A stretch of DNA of 30,586 bases from the NCBI GenBank assembly GCA_016928395.1, contig JAFGKV010000017.1:1-30586 (forward strand), read 5' to 3'. The position numbers and the translations under genes are program-made. Under the pieces are notes generated by a model. The model saw only the letters and a list, made by a program, of their open reading frames with translations. It made no database searches and was not told where the DNA came from. The DNA comes from Candidatus Fermentibacterota bacterium (lineage in GTDB: Bacteria; JAFGKV01). Of this stretch, positions 16,178 to 23,868 are shown in pieces. How positions within the stretch are numbered: position 1 is the stretch's first letter; each line of letters starts with the position of its first letter.

Positions 16178-19100
16178 ATGACGCAATCTAGACGACGAAG
16201 CCCCCTCAGAAGCGCCCTCACCACAGTCGCAAAGATTGTCCTCACGGTGGCGGCCTTCTACGTACTCCTCAATCACAAGATCACCGACGAAAGCAACGTA
16301 GGGCTGCTGCTTCCTGACGGGTCCACCGAACAGATCGCCGTGGGCGACAGCCTGGCGTTGGCACAGGGAAATGCCGTGGTTGTCTCGTCCCGCCAACTGG
16401 CGGTGGACGGGACGATCATCCATATTCATGCTGGCGACTTCCTGCAGCGTTCCGACGGCCTCGAGGCCCAAGTGCTTCAGGAGGGCTCCACCACGACGTA
16501 TCGCGCCATCCGCGCCTACTTGCCTCGCATTCATGCCCGCACATTCTGGCTGTTTCTACTCATCGGGGCTGTGGTGAAGGCTGTCGGCATTCTCGCGAGC
16601 ATGCTGCGATGGCACATTCTCCTGTTGGGGCAACGCATTCGGTTCCCATTTGGTCACCTGGCGGGCACCTTTCTCATTGGCCGTTTCTTGGGCACCTTCC
16701 TTCCCTCCACCGTCGGGCTGGACGGGTACACCCTGTATGATGCTGCTCGCCACAGTCGCCGGACGGTGGAAGTCGCCGCCGCGAAGTTCATTGAGAAGAT
16801 CATGGGGATCGTGGGGATCCTCCTTACCTTTCTCGTCACCTTGCCCTTGGGCTACGCGGTGTTCCAGCACAATCTCGGGCAGAATGCCGCCCGGGTAACC
16901 ACCATCACGGTCGTCATCTCCTTCGCGGCCATCGGCGCGTTCTTCTTCGTGCTCCTGCGGCCTCAGATCGTCGACCCATTCATCAGACTCCTCCCCAAGG
17001 AGAGCAAACCCCGAAAGCTTCTGCGACACATCCGGGAAGCCGCCGGGGCCTATGACCATCGCAAAGGCATTCTGGTTGGCGCCGCATTCCTAAGCTTTCT
17101 CGTTCACTTCCTTACCGCCGTTATGTACTACTTCACGGCCCGGGCCATCGGCGCCACCGGTGCGAATGTCTGGGAAATCAGCTTCGCCAGTTCCATTCAG
17201 ATTTTCGCCACGGTCATAAGCCCCTTCACCATCGCGGGTGAAGGTGTCCGCGAGATCGTCACCTATGTGCTGTTGGGCGGTATGATGGGAGGTGAAGCGA
17301 CCATTCTGTTCAGCGCGCTGGGATTCTGGGCCGCCGAGGCTCTGACGCTGGCAGGTGCGGTGGTCTGGCTGGCGCGGCGGCGGGGCTATGCACCCCGATA
17401 CGTCGAAGTCGAAGGGATCCGCCTCGACCCTGCTGCGCCGGTGCCCGTTGTGCCCCGTCCTGCATCTTCTGCGCCCCGCGTGCCAGCCGGCCGGCGGATC
17501 GTGAGCGGGCTCATGGGAGGGCTGTTCGGCGGCGCGTTCCTTGGCTTCCTTGAAGCCCTGCTGGTGATACGGCTGGCAAATCAGGACGAAATGTGGGTTC
17601 TGCCCTACGCCTTCTTGCTCTATGGGCTTTGCGGGGCGGCCATGGGCGCCGTGGCGGGGGTCCTGATTGAGCCTGTCGCCCATGTTTCCGGACGAAGGGA
17701 GGTCCGAGGCACCACCTTCGCCTTGGCCTTCGCCGGTATCTTCGCCTTGATGGGTGCCGTGGTCACCAGATTCCGGCTGGTGCGGGATCTGTTCCGGGAG
17801 CGCCCGCCCCAGGGCATGCTTCTGCCGCTGGCCGTGCTATGCGCCGCCGTGCTGGTGGGAGTAGTTCTTTTCGTTCTGATGAGGAAACTAGCCCGGCGGG
17901 GAGGCCCGCTGGCGCCGCTGCGCGAACCACTCACCGGGCCCTTGGTCTATGCCGGGCTGCTGGGCGCCCTCCTGCTGGTAGCCTGGTGGGGCGAATCTGA
18001 GGCGCCCGCAGGCTCCGTCGACCCTGCGGCCCAGGCCCGAGTGGCGAGCCGGCCCAATGTGCTCCTCATCGTGGTGGATACCATGCGGGCAGACCGGCTG
18101 GGATGCTACGGCTATCCCCACGACACAAGTCCCGCGCTGGACGCCATGGCGGCCGAAGGAATTGTGTTCAAACACACGGTTGCCCAGGCATCGTGGACGA
18201 AGCCTTCCATCGCCACCATCCTGACCGGCCTATATCCGTCGACTCATCAGGCCACTAGTAAGGTCAGCACACTGCCGGACGCCGTTGTCACTATGGCCGA
18301 GGTCTTCCACGCCCAGGGATACTACACGGCGGGATTCGCTGACAATATCAACATCGCCCCCATGTTCGGATTCGGCCAGGGCTTCTGTGAGTATCGTTAC
18401 CTCGCCCCGGCCTACTTCTTCGGCGCTTCAGAGTCCGCATCGAAGCTCACTCTCTACGACCTGGTGCGGCTTGTGCGGGAGCGGTTTCTGTCCAAGGCGA
18501 AGCATGTCGACCACTACTACCGCGACGCCGAGTACGTGACGGATGAAGCCATCGGCTGGCTCAAGAGGAACAAGGATCGGCCCTTCTTCCTGTTCGTCCA
18601 TTACATGGATCCCCATGACCCGTATTTCGTGCACCCCTATAATGGCGTGGGGTATGCCCGCGTGTCCACGCCCAATCCTCCGCTGGAGATGGCGCCGAAG
18701 CTCTCTACGGTCTATGACCAGGAAATCGCGTTCTGGGATCGCAGCTTCGCCGACCTGATGGCCCATCTCCGATCCGAAGGGATTCTGGATTCCACCATCG
18801 TAGTCGTGACTGCAGATCATGGTGAGGAGTTTGCCGAGCACGGTGGATGGTGGCACGGGACCACGCTGTACGATGTAGAAATCCTGGTGCCGCTCGTGAT
18901 CCGGATGCCCCATGCGGTCTCGGCCGGCACGGTGATCACTCCGCAAGTCCGGCTGATGGATGTGGCGCCCACCTTGCTGGCGAGCTGCGGGCTTCCCGTG
19001 CCCGCGGCCATGCAGGGCCAGCCCTTAAACTGGGAACGTTCCGACTTCAGAGGTATTGATACCGTGTTCGCCGAGGAAGATTTCGAGGGCAATCTCCTGA

Positions 19101-19366
19101 CCGCAGTCAGGACCCCCGACTGGAAACTCATCCGGGCCAATCAACACAATCCGCGCGGCCTCGATCCGTTGGAACTCTATAATGTTGCCGCTGATCCCAG
19201 GGAACGTGTCTCGCGTGTGAAGGATAACCCCGATGCTGTGCGAGCACTCCAGGCAACCATCGACGACATTCAGCATGAGGCGATGAAGGTTGCGGTGCAA
19301 AGCCAGACCCACGAGTTGGATGCCGACACCAAGAAGCAACTCAGGGCCTTGGGGTACATGGAGTAG
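16178..19366 (+). CDS. Flippase-like (MprF-type TM) domain fused to a sulfatase-fold hydrolase/transferase
   Basis: A 1062-residue membrane protein with four parts. TM1 (about 16-32) is followed by an unassigned, probably beta-rich insert (about 35-118). Residues about 120-400 match the LPG_synthase_TM/UPF0104 family found in MprF and AglD, with GRFLGTFLPSTVGLDGYTLY (168-187) and FTIAGEGVREIVTYVLLGG (350-368). A second bundle of roughly four to six helices spans about 440-605. From about 625 there is a sulfatase-fold domain: NVLLIVVDTMRADRLGCYGY, the nucleophile region SWTKPSIATILTG, and TADHGEEFAEHGGWWHGTTLY. Thr674 occupies the position where sulfatases carry the formylglycine cysteine, so a phosphodiesterase or phospho-group transferase is more likely than a true sulfatase. 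The last domain should face the periplasm. GAAAGG at 16164-16169 supports the ATG. The 240-bp gap upstream (15938-16177) shows no clear promoter. Confidence 0.88.
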   Translation: MTQSRRRSPLRSALTTVAKIVLTVAAFYVLLNHKITDESNVGLLLPDGSTEQIAVGDSLALAQGNAVVVSSRQLAVDGTIIHIHAGDFLQRSDGLEAQVLQEGSTTTYRAIRAYLPRIHARTFWLFLLIGAVVKAVGILASMLRWHILLLGQRIRFPFGHLAGTFLIGRFLGTFLPSTVGLDGYTLYDAARHSRRTVEVAAAKFIEKIMGIVGILLTFLVTLPLGYAVFQHNLGQNAARVTTITVVISFAAIGAFFFVLLRPQIVDPFIRLLPKESKPRKLLRHIREAAGAYDHRKGILVGAAFLSFLVHFLTAVMYYFTARAIGATGANVWEISFASSIQIFATVISPFTIAGEGVREIVTYVLLGGMMGGEATILFSALGFWAAEALTLAGAVVWLARRRGYAPRYVEVEGIRLDPAAPVPVVPRPASSAPRVPAGRRIVSGLMGGLFGGAFLGFLEALLVIRLANQDEMWVLPYAFLLYGLCGAAMGAVAGVLIEPVAHVSGRREVRGTTFALAFAGIFALMGAVVTRFRLVRDLFRERPPQGMLLPLAVLCAAVLVGVVLFVLMRKLARRGGPLAPLREPLTGPLVYAGLLGALLLVAWWGESEAPAGSVDPAAQARVASRPNVLLIVVDTMRADRLGCYGYPHDTSPALDAMAAEGIVFKHTVAQASWTKPSIATILTGLYPSTHQATSKVSTLPDAVVTMAEVFHAQGYYTAGFADNINIAPMFGFGQGFCEYRYLAPAYFFGASESASKLTLYDLVRLVRERFLSKAKHVDHYYRDAEYVTDEAIGWLKRNKDRPFFLFVHYMDPHDPYFVHPYNGVGYARVSTPNPPLEMAPKLSTVYDQEIAFWDRSFADLMAHLRSEGILDSTIVVVTADHGEEFAEHGGWWHGTTLYDVEILVPLVIRMPHAVSAGTVITPQVRLMDVAPTLLASCGLPVPAAMQGQPLNWERSDFRGIDTVFAEEDFEGNLLTAVRTPDWKLIRANQHNPRGLDPLELYNVAADPRERVSRVKDNPDAVRALQATIDDIQHEAMKVAVQSQTHELDADTKKQLRALGYME

Positions 19367-19484
19367 CGGTGAAGAAGACGGGCCTCTTGGCGCATGGCAG
19401 ATGAGAGCGAGAATGGCTTTTCGTGGCACGCCAACTCTCTGTCTCATGGCTTCCGTCGCGTGTTCCGGCGGCGAAGGCCGCATC

Positions 19485-19491
19485 AAGGAGG
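19485..19491 (+). promoter_or_regulatory. Shine-Dalgarno that fixes the YbhB start
   Basis: AAGGAGG lies five bases before the ATG at 19497, giving a 154-residue product of normal family length. In-frame upstream ATGs have much weaker sites. Confidence 0.65.
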
Positions 19492-19496
19492 GCTTT

Positions 19497-19961
19497 ATGC
19501 GCATACTCGTCACCAGCCCCGCATTTATGGAAAGCGCCTCGATTCCCACCACGCACACGTGCGATGGAGAGAATCTCTCGCCGCCGGTGGCATGGAGCAC
19601 AATCCCTGAGGGCACACAAAGCATCGCCCTGCTCTGCGATGATCCTGATGCGCCACTCAAGACGTGGGTCCATTGGGTTGTCTACAATGTGCCGCCTTCG
19701 GCCCAGGGCCTTCCCCAGGGCGTGGCCCACGCAGAGGCCCTTCCTGACGGTTCCCGCCAAGGAATCAATGATTTCGGGCGCGTGGGGTATGGCGGTCCGT
19801 GCCCGCCCCAGGGCTCAACCCACCGGTACTTCTTCCGGGTCTATGCGCTGGATTGCACGCTCTCCGTGGGAAATCGAGCGACGAAGAGGAGTGTAGAGAA
19901 GGCCATGGAGGGCCACATCGTGGCCTCAGGGGTTCTGCTGGGGACCTACCGGCGCGCGTAA
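19497..19961 (+). CDS. YbhB/YbcL family Raf-kinase-inhibitor-like protein (PEBP)
   Basis: A 154-residue phosphatidylethanolamine-binding-protein fold. Both ligand-site signatures are present: CDDPDAPLKTWVHWVVYNVP and YGGPCPPQGSTHRYFFRVYALD. Bacterial members bind small phosphorylated or anionic ligands and their physiological role is poorly defined. The start follows a strong AAGGAGG. The open frame extends upstream through a hydrophobic stretch ending in a cysteine (ATG near 19412), so a longer, exported form is conceivable. It is the last plus-strand gene before a convergent hairpin and lies 130 bp after the fusion protein, so its link to the cluster is loose. Confidence 0.92.
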   Translation: MRILVTSPAFMESASIPTTHTCDGENLSPPVAWSTIPEGTQSIALLCDDPDAPLKTWVHWVVYNVPPSAQGLPQGVAHAEALPDGSRQGINDFGRVGYGGPCPPQGSTHRYFFRVYALDCTLSVGNRATKRSVEKAMEGHIVASGVLLGTYRRA

Positions 19962-19970
19962 GCACGGATG

Positions 19971-19999
19971 AAGGGCCACCGGCCTGGCCGAAGGCCCTT
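19971..19999. terminator. Convergent bidirectional terminator-like hairpin
   Basis: AAGGGCC (19971-19977) and GGCCCTT (19993-19999) form a perfect 7-bp GC-rich stem with a 15-nt loop, extendable by one G-T pair, in the 55-bp gap between the convergent YbhB and FN3-like genes. The downstream T-run is short (TTT into CGAAG). Position and symmetry argue for a terminator serving both strands. Confidence 0.5.
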
Positions 20000-20016
20000 T
20001 CGAAGAATGTGCGAGT

Positions 20017-20586
20017 CTACCGTTCGCCCTCGAGTGTTTCGCCGGAACCGGACCGCTGGGCAAGAGGTATGTTGGCTCCGAAGTCGAATTCCCCTGCCGT
20101 ATTGGATGCCGGAGATGTCTGGGTCGCGTTCCGGGCGATGCCGCGGAAGAAGTAGTTCGTAGTCTCGTTCCCAACACCTTGCGTGAAATCGAACTGGGTG
20201 GTGGGCGAGGCGACGGTCTGCCATGGAGACCCCGAGGGGTTGAAGAACGCCGTGGTGGTTCGGTACAGATCGTAGAGCGTAGCACCCGTGATAGCCGCCC
20301 ACGAAAGCCGTGCCGTCGTCGGGGTAAGCTGGACGATGTTCAGCACCATGGGCAGGAGGCCCCCGCCTCCCGTGGCGGCGTGCCAGAAGCCATGGTGGGT
20401 CTGATAGGCGCCCCCGGTGGAAATGCCCACCGGCGAACTCTGCCCGGTCGTACCTGTGACAACATAGGCGCCGCCGGTCATCCGGGCCCCGCCTCCGGCG
20501 ATCACCGATGGACCGACGATGTACTGGGCGTGGGCCGATACTGACAACACGAGGAGCCCAGCACAGAAGCTGATTAACGGACGCAT
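20017..20586 (-). CDS. Secreted protein with a C-terminal FN3-like domain
   Basis: A 189-residue protein with a clear signal peptide (cut near Ala-His-Ala at 18-20). A Gly/Thr-rich segment (21-70) ends in HHGFW, a pattern I associate with surface proteins of FCB-group and related candidate phyla. An FN3-like domain (about 84-169) ends in GEFDF, followed by a 20-residue polar tail. The FN3-like part clearly resembles the C-terminal domain of the C25 protease at the right end of the window. GGAGGTGAACC directly before the ATG supports the start. It lies 114 bp downstream of a same-strand aminotransferase, with a hairpin between, so it may be a separate unit; TTGCGC-N16-TACATT at 20660-20633 on the minus strand is a weak promoter candidate. 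Function unknown. Confidence 0.82.
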   Translation of the reverse strand: MRPLISFCAGLLVLSVSAHAQYIVGPSVIAGGGARMTGGAYVVTGTTGQSSPVGISTGGAYQTHHGFWHAATGGGGLLPMVLNIVQLTPTTARLSWAAITGATLYDLYRTTTAFFNPSGSPWQTVASPTTQFDFTQGVGNETTNYFFRGIARNATQTSPASNTAGEFDFGANIPLAQRSGSGETLEGER

Positions 20587-20655
20587 GGTTCACCTCCGAC
20601 GAAAATGAACACCGTGGGCATTACGACTGGCTAATGTAACCCATCGAGAGCCGTG

Positions 20656-20673
20656 CGCAAGGCTTCCCTTGCG
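20656..20673 (-). terminator. Hairpin after the aminotransferase
   Basis: CGCAAGG (20656-20662) and CCTTGCG (20667-20673) form a 7-bp stem with a 4-nt loop, 28 bp downstream of the aminotransferase stop. An outer CCATCG/CGATGG pair (20641-20646 and 20672-20677) offers an alternative fold. There is no T-run, and the same bases include the -35-like TTGCGC noted for the FN3-like gene, so termination and promotion are competing readings. Confidence 0.4.
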
Positions 20674-20700
20674 ATGGCCCATTCGGGGACCTCCCGGAAG

Positions 20701-21918
20701 CTATCTGCCGTGGGCACCCATGGTACTCCCATAGGCCTCCAGTCCGGCGGCCAGGGAATCCATGGCGCGGTCGATGTCGCCGCAGTTCAGGACGTACGCA
20801 AGCCGTGCTTCGCTTTGACCAAGCCCGGGCGTGGCATAGAAGCCGTTGGCCGGCGCGATCATGACCGTGGTGCCTTCGTGCCGGTGATCCGTGAGCAACC
20901 AGGCGGCGAAGTGATCGGCGTCGGCGACCGGTAGCCGCGCCACCATGTAAAACGCACCACCCGGCAGCTTGCAGTCGACCCCCATCCCCAACAGACGTTG
21001 ATGCAGGAGGCGACGGCGACAATCGTATTCCTCTATGACCCGCTCAAAGTACTCGGGCGGTGTGTCAACTGCGGCGGCGGCGGCAATCTGGTCCACCGTG
21101 GGCGGGCACAACCGCGCCTGGCCGAAGCGCAGGATGGAGTTCATGAAGCCGCTATTTCGGGACACGATGCATCCGATCCGGGCGCCGCAGGCGCTGTAGC
21201 GCTTGGATATGCTGTCTACCATAACGGCATGCTCATCCATTCCCGGAAGGTCCAGGATGCTGACATGCTTCTTGCCGTCGTAGACAAACTCGCGGTACAC
21301 TTCATCGGCGATAACAAAGACCCCTCGGCGACGGGCGATATCGGCAACCCCGTCCAGTTCTTCCCTGGTAAAAACCGCGCCGGTCGGATTTCCCGGGCTG
21401 CACAGTACGATGGCGCGGGTTCGGGGGCCGACCAAAGCCTCAAGTTGATCCAGCGGCGGCAGTGCGAAGTTGTCTTCCAGTCGCGTGGTGAGAGGTTTCA
21501 CTGTCAGACCGGCCATCATGGCGAATCCATTGTAGTTGGTATAGAACGGTTCGGGGATGATAATCTCATCCCCGGGATCGGCCACGGCCATTAGGGTCAA
21601 AATGATGGCCTCGCTGCCCCCTGTGGTGACGAGGATGTCACGCTCCGACAATGGTATGCCCCACCGCTCATAGTAGATGATCAGCTTCTTCAGGTAAGCC
21701 GGCAGCCCTGCGGATGGACCGTACGGCAGCACCGAATCGGAGAACTCACGGTAGCCTCTCAATAGCTCGACGGGACTCTCGATATCGGGCTGCCCGATGT
21801 TGAGGTGAAAAACGTGTACCCCCTCGTTCTGCGCAGCAACGCAGAGGGAGTGCAGTTTTCGAATGGGTGAGGCCGGCATCGCCTTGCCTCGAGACGAAAC
21901 CTCCGGTACCCGTGCCAT
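20701..21918 (-). CDS. Class I/II PLP aminotransferase (aspartate aminotransferase-like)
   Basis: A 405-residue fold-type I aminotransferase. Landmarks are NIGQPDIESP (40-49), the PLP phosphate-side VTTGGSEAI, SPGNPTGAVFTREEL (174-188), DEVYREFVYDG (205-215) and Lys239 in SISKRYSACGARIG. The layout matches the aspartate/LL-type Ib aminotransferases acting on 2-oxoacids in the cytosol; substrate is not assignable. The ATG is preceded by AAGGAGGAGTAA, and the SD begins right after the stop codon of the 99-residue ORF upstream, suggesting an operon with it and the lipoprotein gene. It is not closely similar to the aminotransferase at 1426-2682. Confidence 0.93.
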   Translation of the reverse strand: MARVPEVSSRGKAMPASPIRKLHSLCVAAQNEGVHVFHLNIGQPDIESPVELLRGYREFSDSVLPYGPSAGLPAYLKKLIIYYERWGIPLSERDILVTTGGSEAIILTLMAVADPGDEIIIPEPFYTNYNGFAMMAGLTVKPLTTRLEDNFALPPLDQLEALVGPRTRAIVLCSPGNPTGAVFTREELDGVADIARRRGVFVIADEVYREFVYDGKKHVSILDLPGMDEHAVMVDSISKRYSACGARIGCIVSRNSGFMNSILRFGQARLCPPTVDQIAAAAAVDTPPEYFERVIEEYDCRRRLLHQRLLGMGVDCKLPGGAFYMVARLPVADADHFAAWLLTDHRHEGTTVMIAPANGFYATPGLGQSEARLAYVLNCGDIDRAMDSLAAGLEAYGSTMGAHGR

Positions 21919-21928
21919 TTACTCCTCC

Positions 21929-22228
21929 TTATGGGTGTATCGAACGGCCCATGAGCCATGGAGCGGCCAATTGCGATGCAAGCTGGTGGGAGGATTGCCC
22001 GGAGAGCACGCCATCCACCTCAATGAGAAGGGCTCTGAGCTCGCTGTCGGGTTTGGCATCCACAATGGCCGCCAGGGGCCCCAACGCCACCGCCCACCGC
22101 TGCAGGAGATCACGGAGCAACCACGGAGAACATGCATTGACCGCCATTCGAAGGTCATGCAGGTACTCAGCGCGATCCGATTCAGCCCTGGCTTCCATAA
22201 GACTGGTGTCACTCCTGAGTGCGCGCAT
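21929..22228 (-). CDS. Small orphan protein, 99 residues
   Basis: I do not recognise this protein. It is predicted mostly helical, Leu/Ala-rich, with no signal peptide or membrane helix and one cysteine. Support comes from fit: it fills the gap between the lipoprotein gene (21 bp upstream) and the aminotransferase (10 bp downstream), its stop runs directly into the aminotransferase SD, and its codons look like those of its neighbours. The ATG at 22228 lacks a good ribosome site; an ATG ten codons later (22198) has AGGAG about 12 bases upstream and could be the true start, giving 89 residues. A competing frame on the same strand (21919-22389) is Arg/Ser/Gly-rich and overlaps both neighbours, so I rejected it. 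Confidence 0.5.
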   Translation of the reverse strand: MRALRSDTSLMEARAESDRAEYLHDLRMAVNACSPWLLRDLLQRWAVALGPLAAIVDAKPDSELRALLIEVDGVLSGQSSHQLASQLAAPWLMGRSIHP

Positions 22229-22249
22229 ACAAGCCCATGACCCGACCTG

Positions 22250-23446
22250 TCAGAACACGAAACGGCAGATCTCGCGGCCGGAACCCTGGCCTCCGCCATG
22301 GGCCTCGCTGGCCTCGAAACTGCCGCTGTACATCTGCACCTCCCCCCTGACCGCGACAACCACCCGGAAGTCGGCCCCCCCGCCGTCACAGGACATCCAG
22401 TAGTTCACGCGAACAACATACTCACCTGAGGGAGGTGTGCCGGTATCGTAGGTAATATTCTCATTGTTCACATGATCTTGCTGACAGGCGGCATTGGAGT
22501 CAAGATCCAGCACTCCGCCGGAGGCGGAGACGGGATTGGCGTAGTAGATCTCCTCGCCCGTAGGCTCGACGAGATAAAGATCAACATCCTGGCTTGGTCG
22601 GAATGACAGGCTCACCTGCACATCGCCACTACCGACCCGGATGAGCGTGGGGTTGAATCGTGCCACCACACCATACGCGGGGCCGGGTTCTTCAGACATG
22701 AACTGAAGCACGAAGCTACCCGCAGCACTCTGCGAGATCAAGATCACCATGCTTACCTCTCCCGGCAGCCCTGTGGTAGGAAGCCGGAAGTACCCTCGGG
22801 CGTTGGGGACACCCACGACAACGGCCGTGGCCGGCACGCTGCAGGTCAGGGTGACCTCCATGGAACCGCCGTTTATGATGACGCTGTCGCCTACGACATT
22901 GGTGATGGTCACGCCCGCTGTGGGCGTTGGAAGTTCCTCATCCACATAGGTCGCGCCCACTACCTCCTTGATGTAGTACCCAACTGATTCACCGGAAAGC
23001 ACATCGATGCCGTGCTGCGCAGGAGCAAGGACGGAACCATCGACTCCCCTGGCACCACACCTGAACGCAAAATCCTCCCGGTTGGCGGTGGAAAGCCGCC
23101 CGCGGACCCGCGTCTCCGTGTTCATGCTGTCAGCAGGTATCAAGAAATACCCCACCGCATCGACGGCACCGACGATGATCTCCTTCACGCCCCGCGGATG
23201 GCTCAACGTGATAGAAAAAGTCGAACCCTGGCCCAGGGCCGAATCCGCGGTCACGACGTGCAAAGAAGCCGGTACGGTGGACGCGGGCATCTCTGCGCCC
23301 GAGACATAGTGGGCATCAAAGACCTCCCCGATGAAACTGAGCACAGAGACCGGGGCAGGAGGCGGGGCAGTGGACTCCTTGCCGCATGAGACGAGGGCAA
23401 GGCAGAGTATCAGCGCAAAGGCGAGGGGGCGGAAGAAAAATGGCAT
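22250..23446 (-). CDS. Lipoprotein with duplicated Ig-like repeats and a YfaP/DUF2135-like domain
   Basis: A 398-residue predicted lipoprotein. The signal peptide ends in LVSC (18-21) followed by Gly, so outer-membrane sorting is expected. Two related segments of about 95 residues follow (about 38-130 and 159-255), each with a VG-x-GYF-x-LP core (92-104 and 211-223). Residues about 275-375 resemble the YfaP/DUF2135 domain: DVDLYLVEPTGEEIYY, then GGVLDLDSNAA, NNENITY and GEYVVRVNYW. A Ser/Gly-rich end follows. The start at 23446 has GGAGGAG in the leader; the 14-residue longer frame lacks a lipoprotein signal. It heads a minus-strand operon with the small ORF and the aminotransferase. Function unknown. 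Confidence 0.84.
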   Translation of the reverse strand: MPFFFRPLAFALILCLALVSCGKESTAPPPAPVSVLSFIGEVFDAHYVSGAEMPASTVPASLHVVTADSALGQGSTFSITLSHPRGVKEIIVGAVDAVGYFLIPADSMNTETRVRGRLSTANREDFAFRCGARGVDGSVLAPAQHGIDVLSGESVGYYIKEVVGATYVDEELPTPTAGVTITNVVGDSVIINGGSMEVTLTCSVPATAVVVGVPNARGYFRLPTTGLPGEVSMVILISQSAAGSFVLQFMSEEPGPAYGVVARFNPTLIRVGSGDVQVSLSFRPSQDVDLYLVEPTGEEIYYANPVSASGGVLDLDSNAACQQDHVNNENITYDTGTPPSGEYVVRVNYWMSCDGGGADFRVVVAVRGEVQMYSGSFEASEAHGGGQGSGREICRFVF

Positions 23447-23868
23447 CGTGCTCCTCCAGGCTGTCGTGAGAGGACTGTCATTCAACACGGAATGATGAGC
23501 GGCCCGTCCCGATTGTCAATCCGATCATAGACATGGCTCAAGTGGCACCGCGGATTGATCTCGGCACTCAGAGGATTCGACCTAGGAGGATTGATGACCG
23601 CATGACTGGCCACCTGGAGGCATAGCTGAGAAACGTGCCGCATCGCGGCGCTCGCGGTTGACGGTTTCACAGCCTACGGTTCTGTCGAATGCTCTCCCCT
23701 GCCGGCTACCGACTGTTTCGGGCGCCTCCCACCGCATTCCCCAATTCGGTGTGCTGTGTCGTTCCATTCGCTTTCTTTGCGCTCCTCACCGATATCAGTG
23801 AGATTGTGTTCTGTTTCGGATTCTGGATCGTGCCCAGAGCAACCGCCGATAGACCAAGGAGCACAGTC
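23447..23868. other. Divergent intergenic region between lipoprotein and GH31 genes
   Basis: This 422-bp stretch holds no gene I can support. The in-frame extension upstream of the GH31 start is open but has a composition unlike a secreted protein and no ribosome site. On the minus strand a consensus TTGACA occurs at 23519-23514 but without a good -10. A 6-bp inverted repeat, TCATTC-N6-GAATGA (23478-23495), lies where that -10 would be and could be an operator. On the plus strand TTGACG at 23658-23663 also lacks a -10. Promoters for both flanking genes must lie here, but I cannot place them. Confidence 0.4.

Noticed and set aside
18050-19366. Calling the last domain of the fusion a true sulfatase
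   Set aside because: The formylglycine position holds Thr674 in SWTKPS and the following Arg of the sulfatase signature is absent, so maturation to a sulfatase is not expected.
23658-23690. TTGACG as the -35 of a GH31 promoter
   Set aside because: No -10-like hexamer at 16-18 bp spacing.
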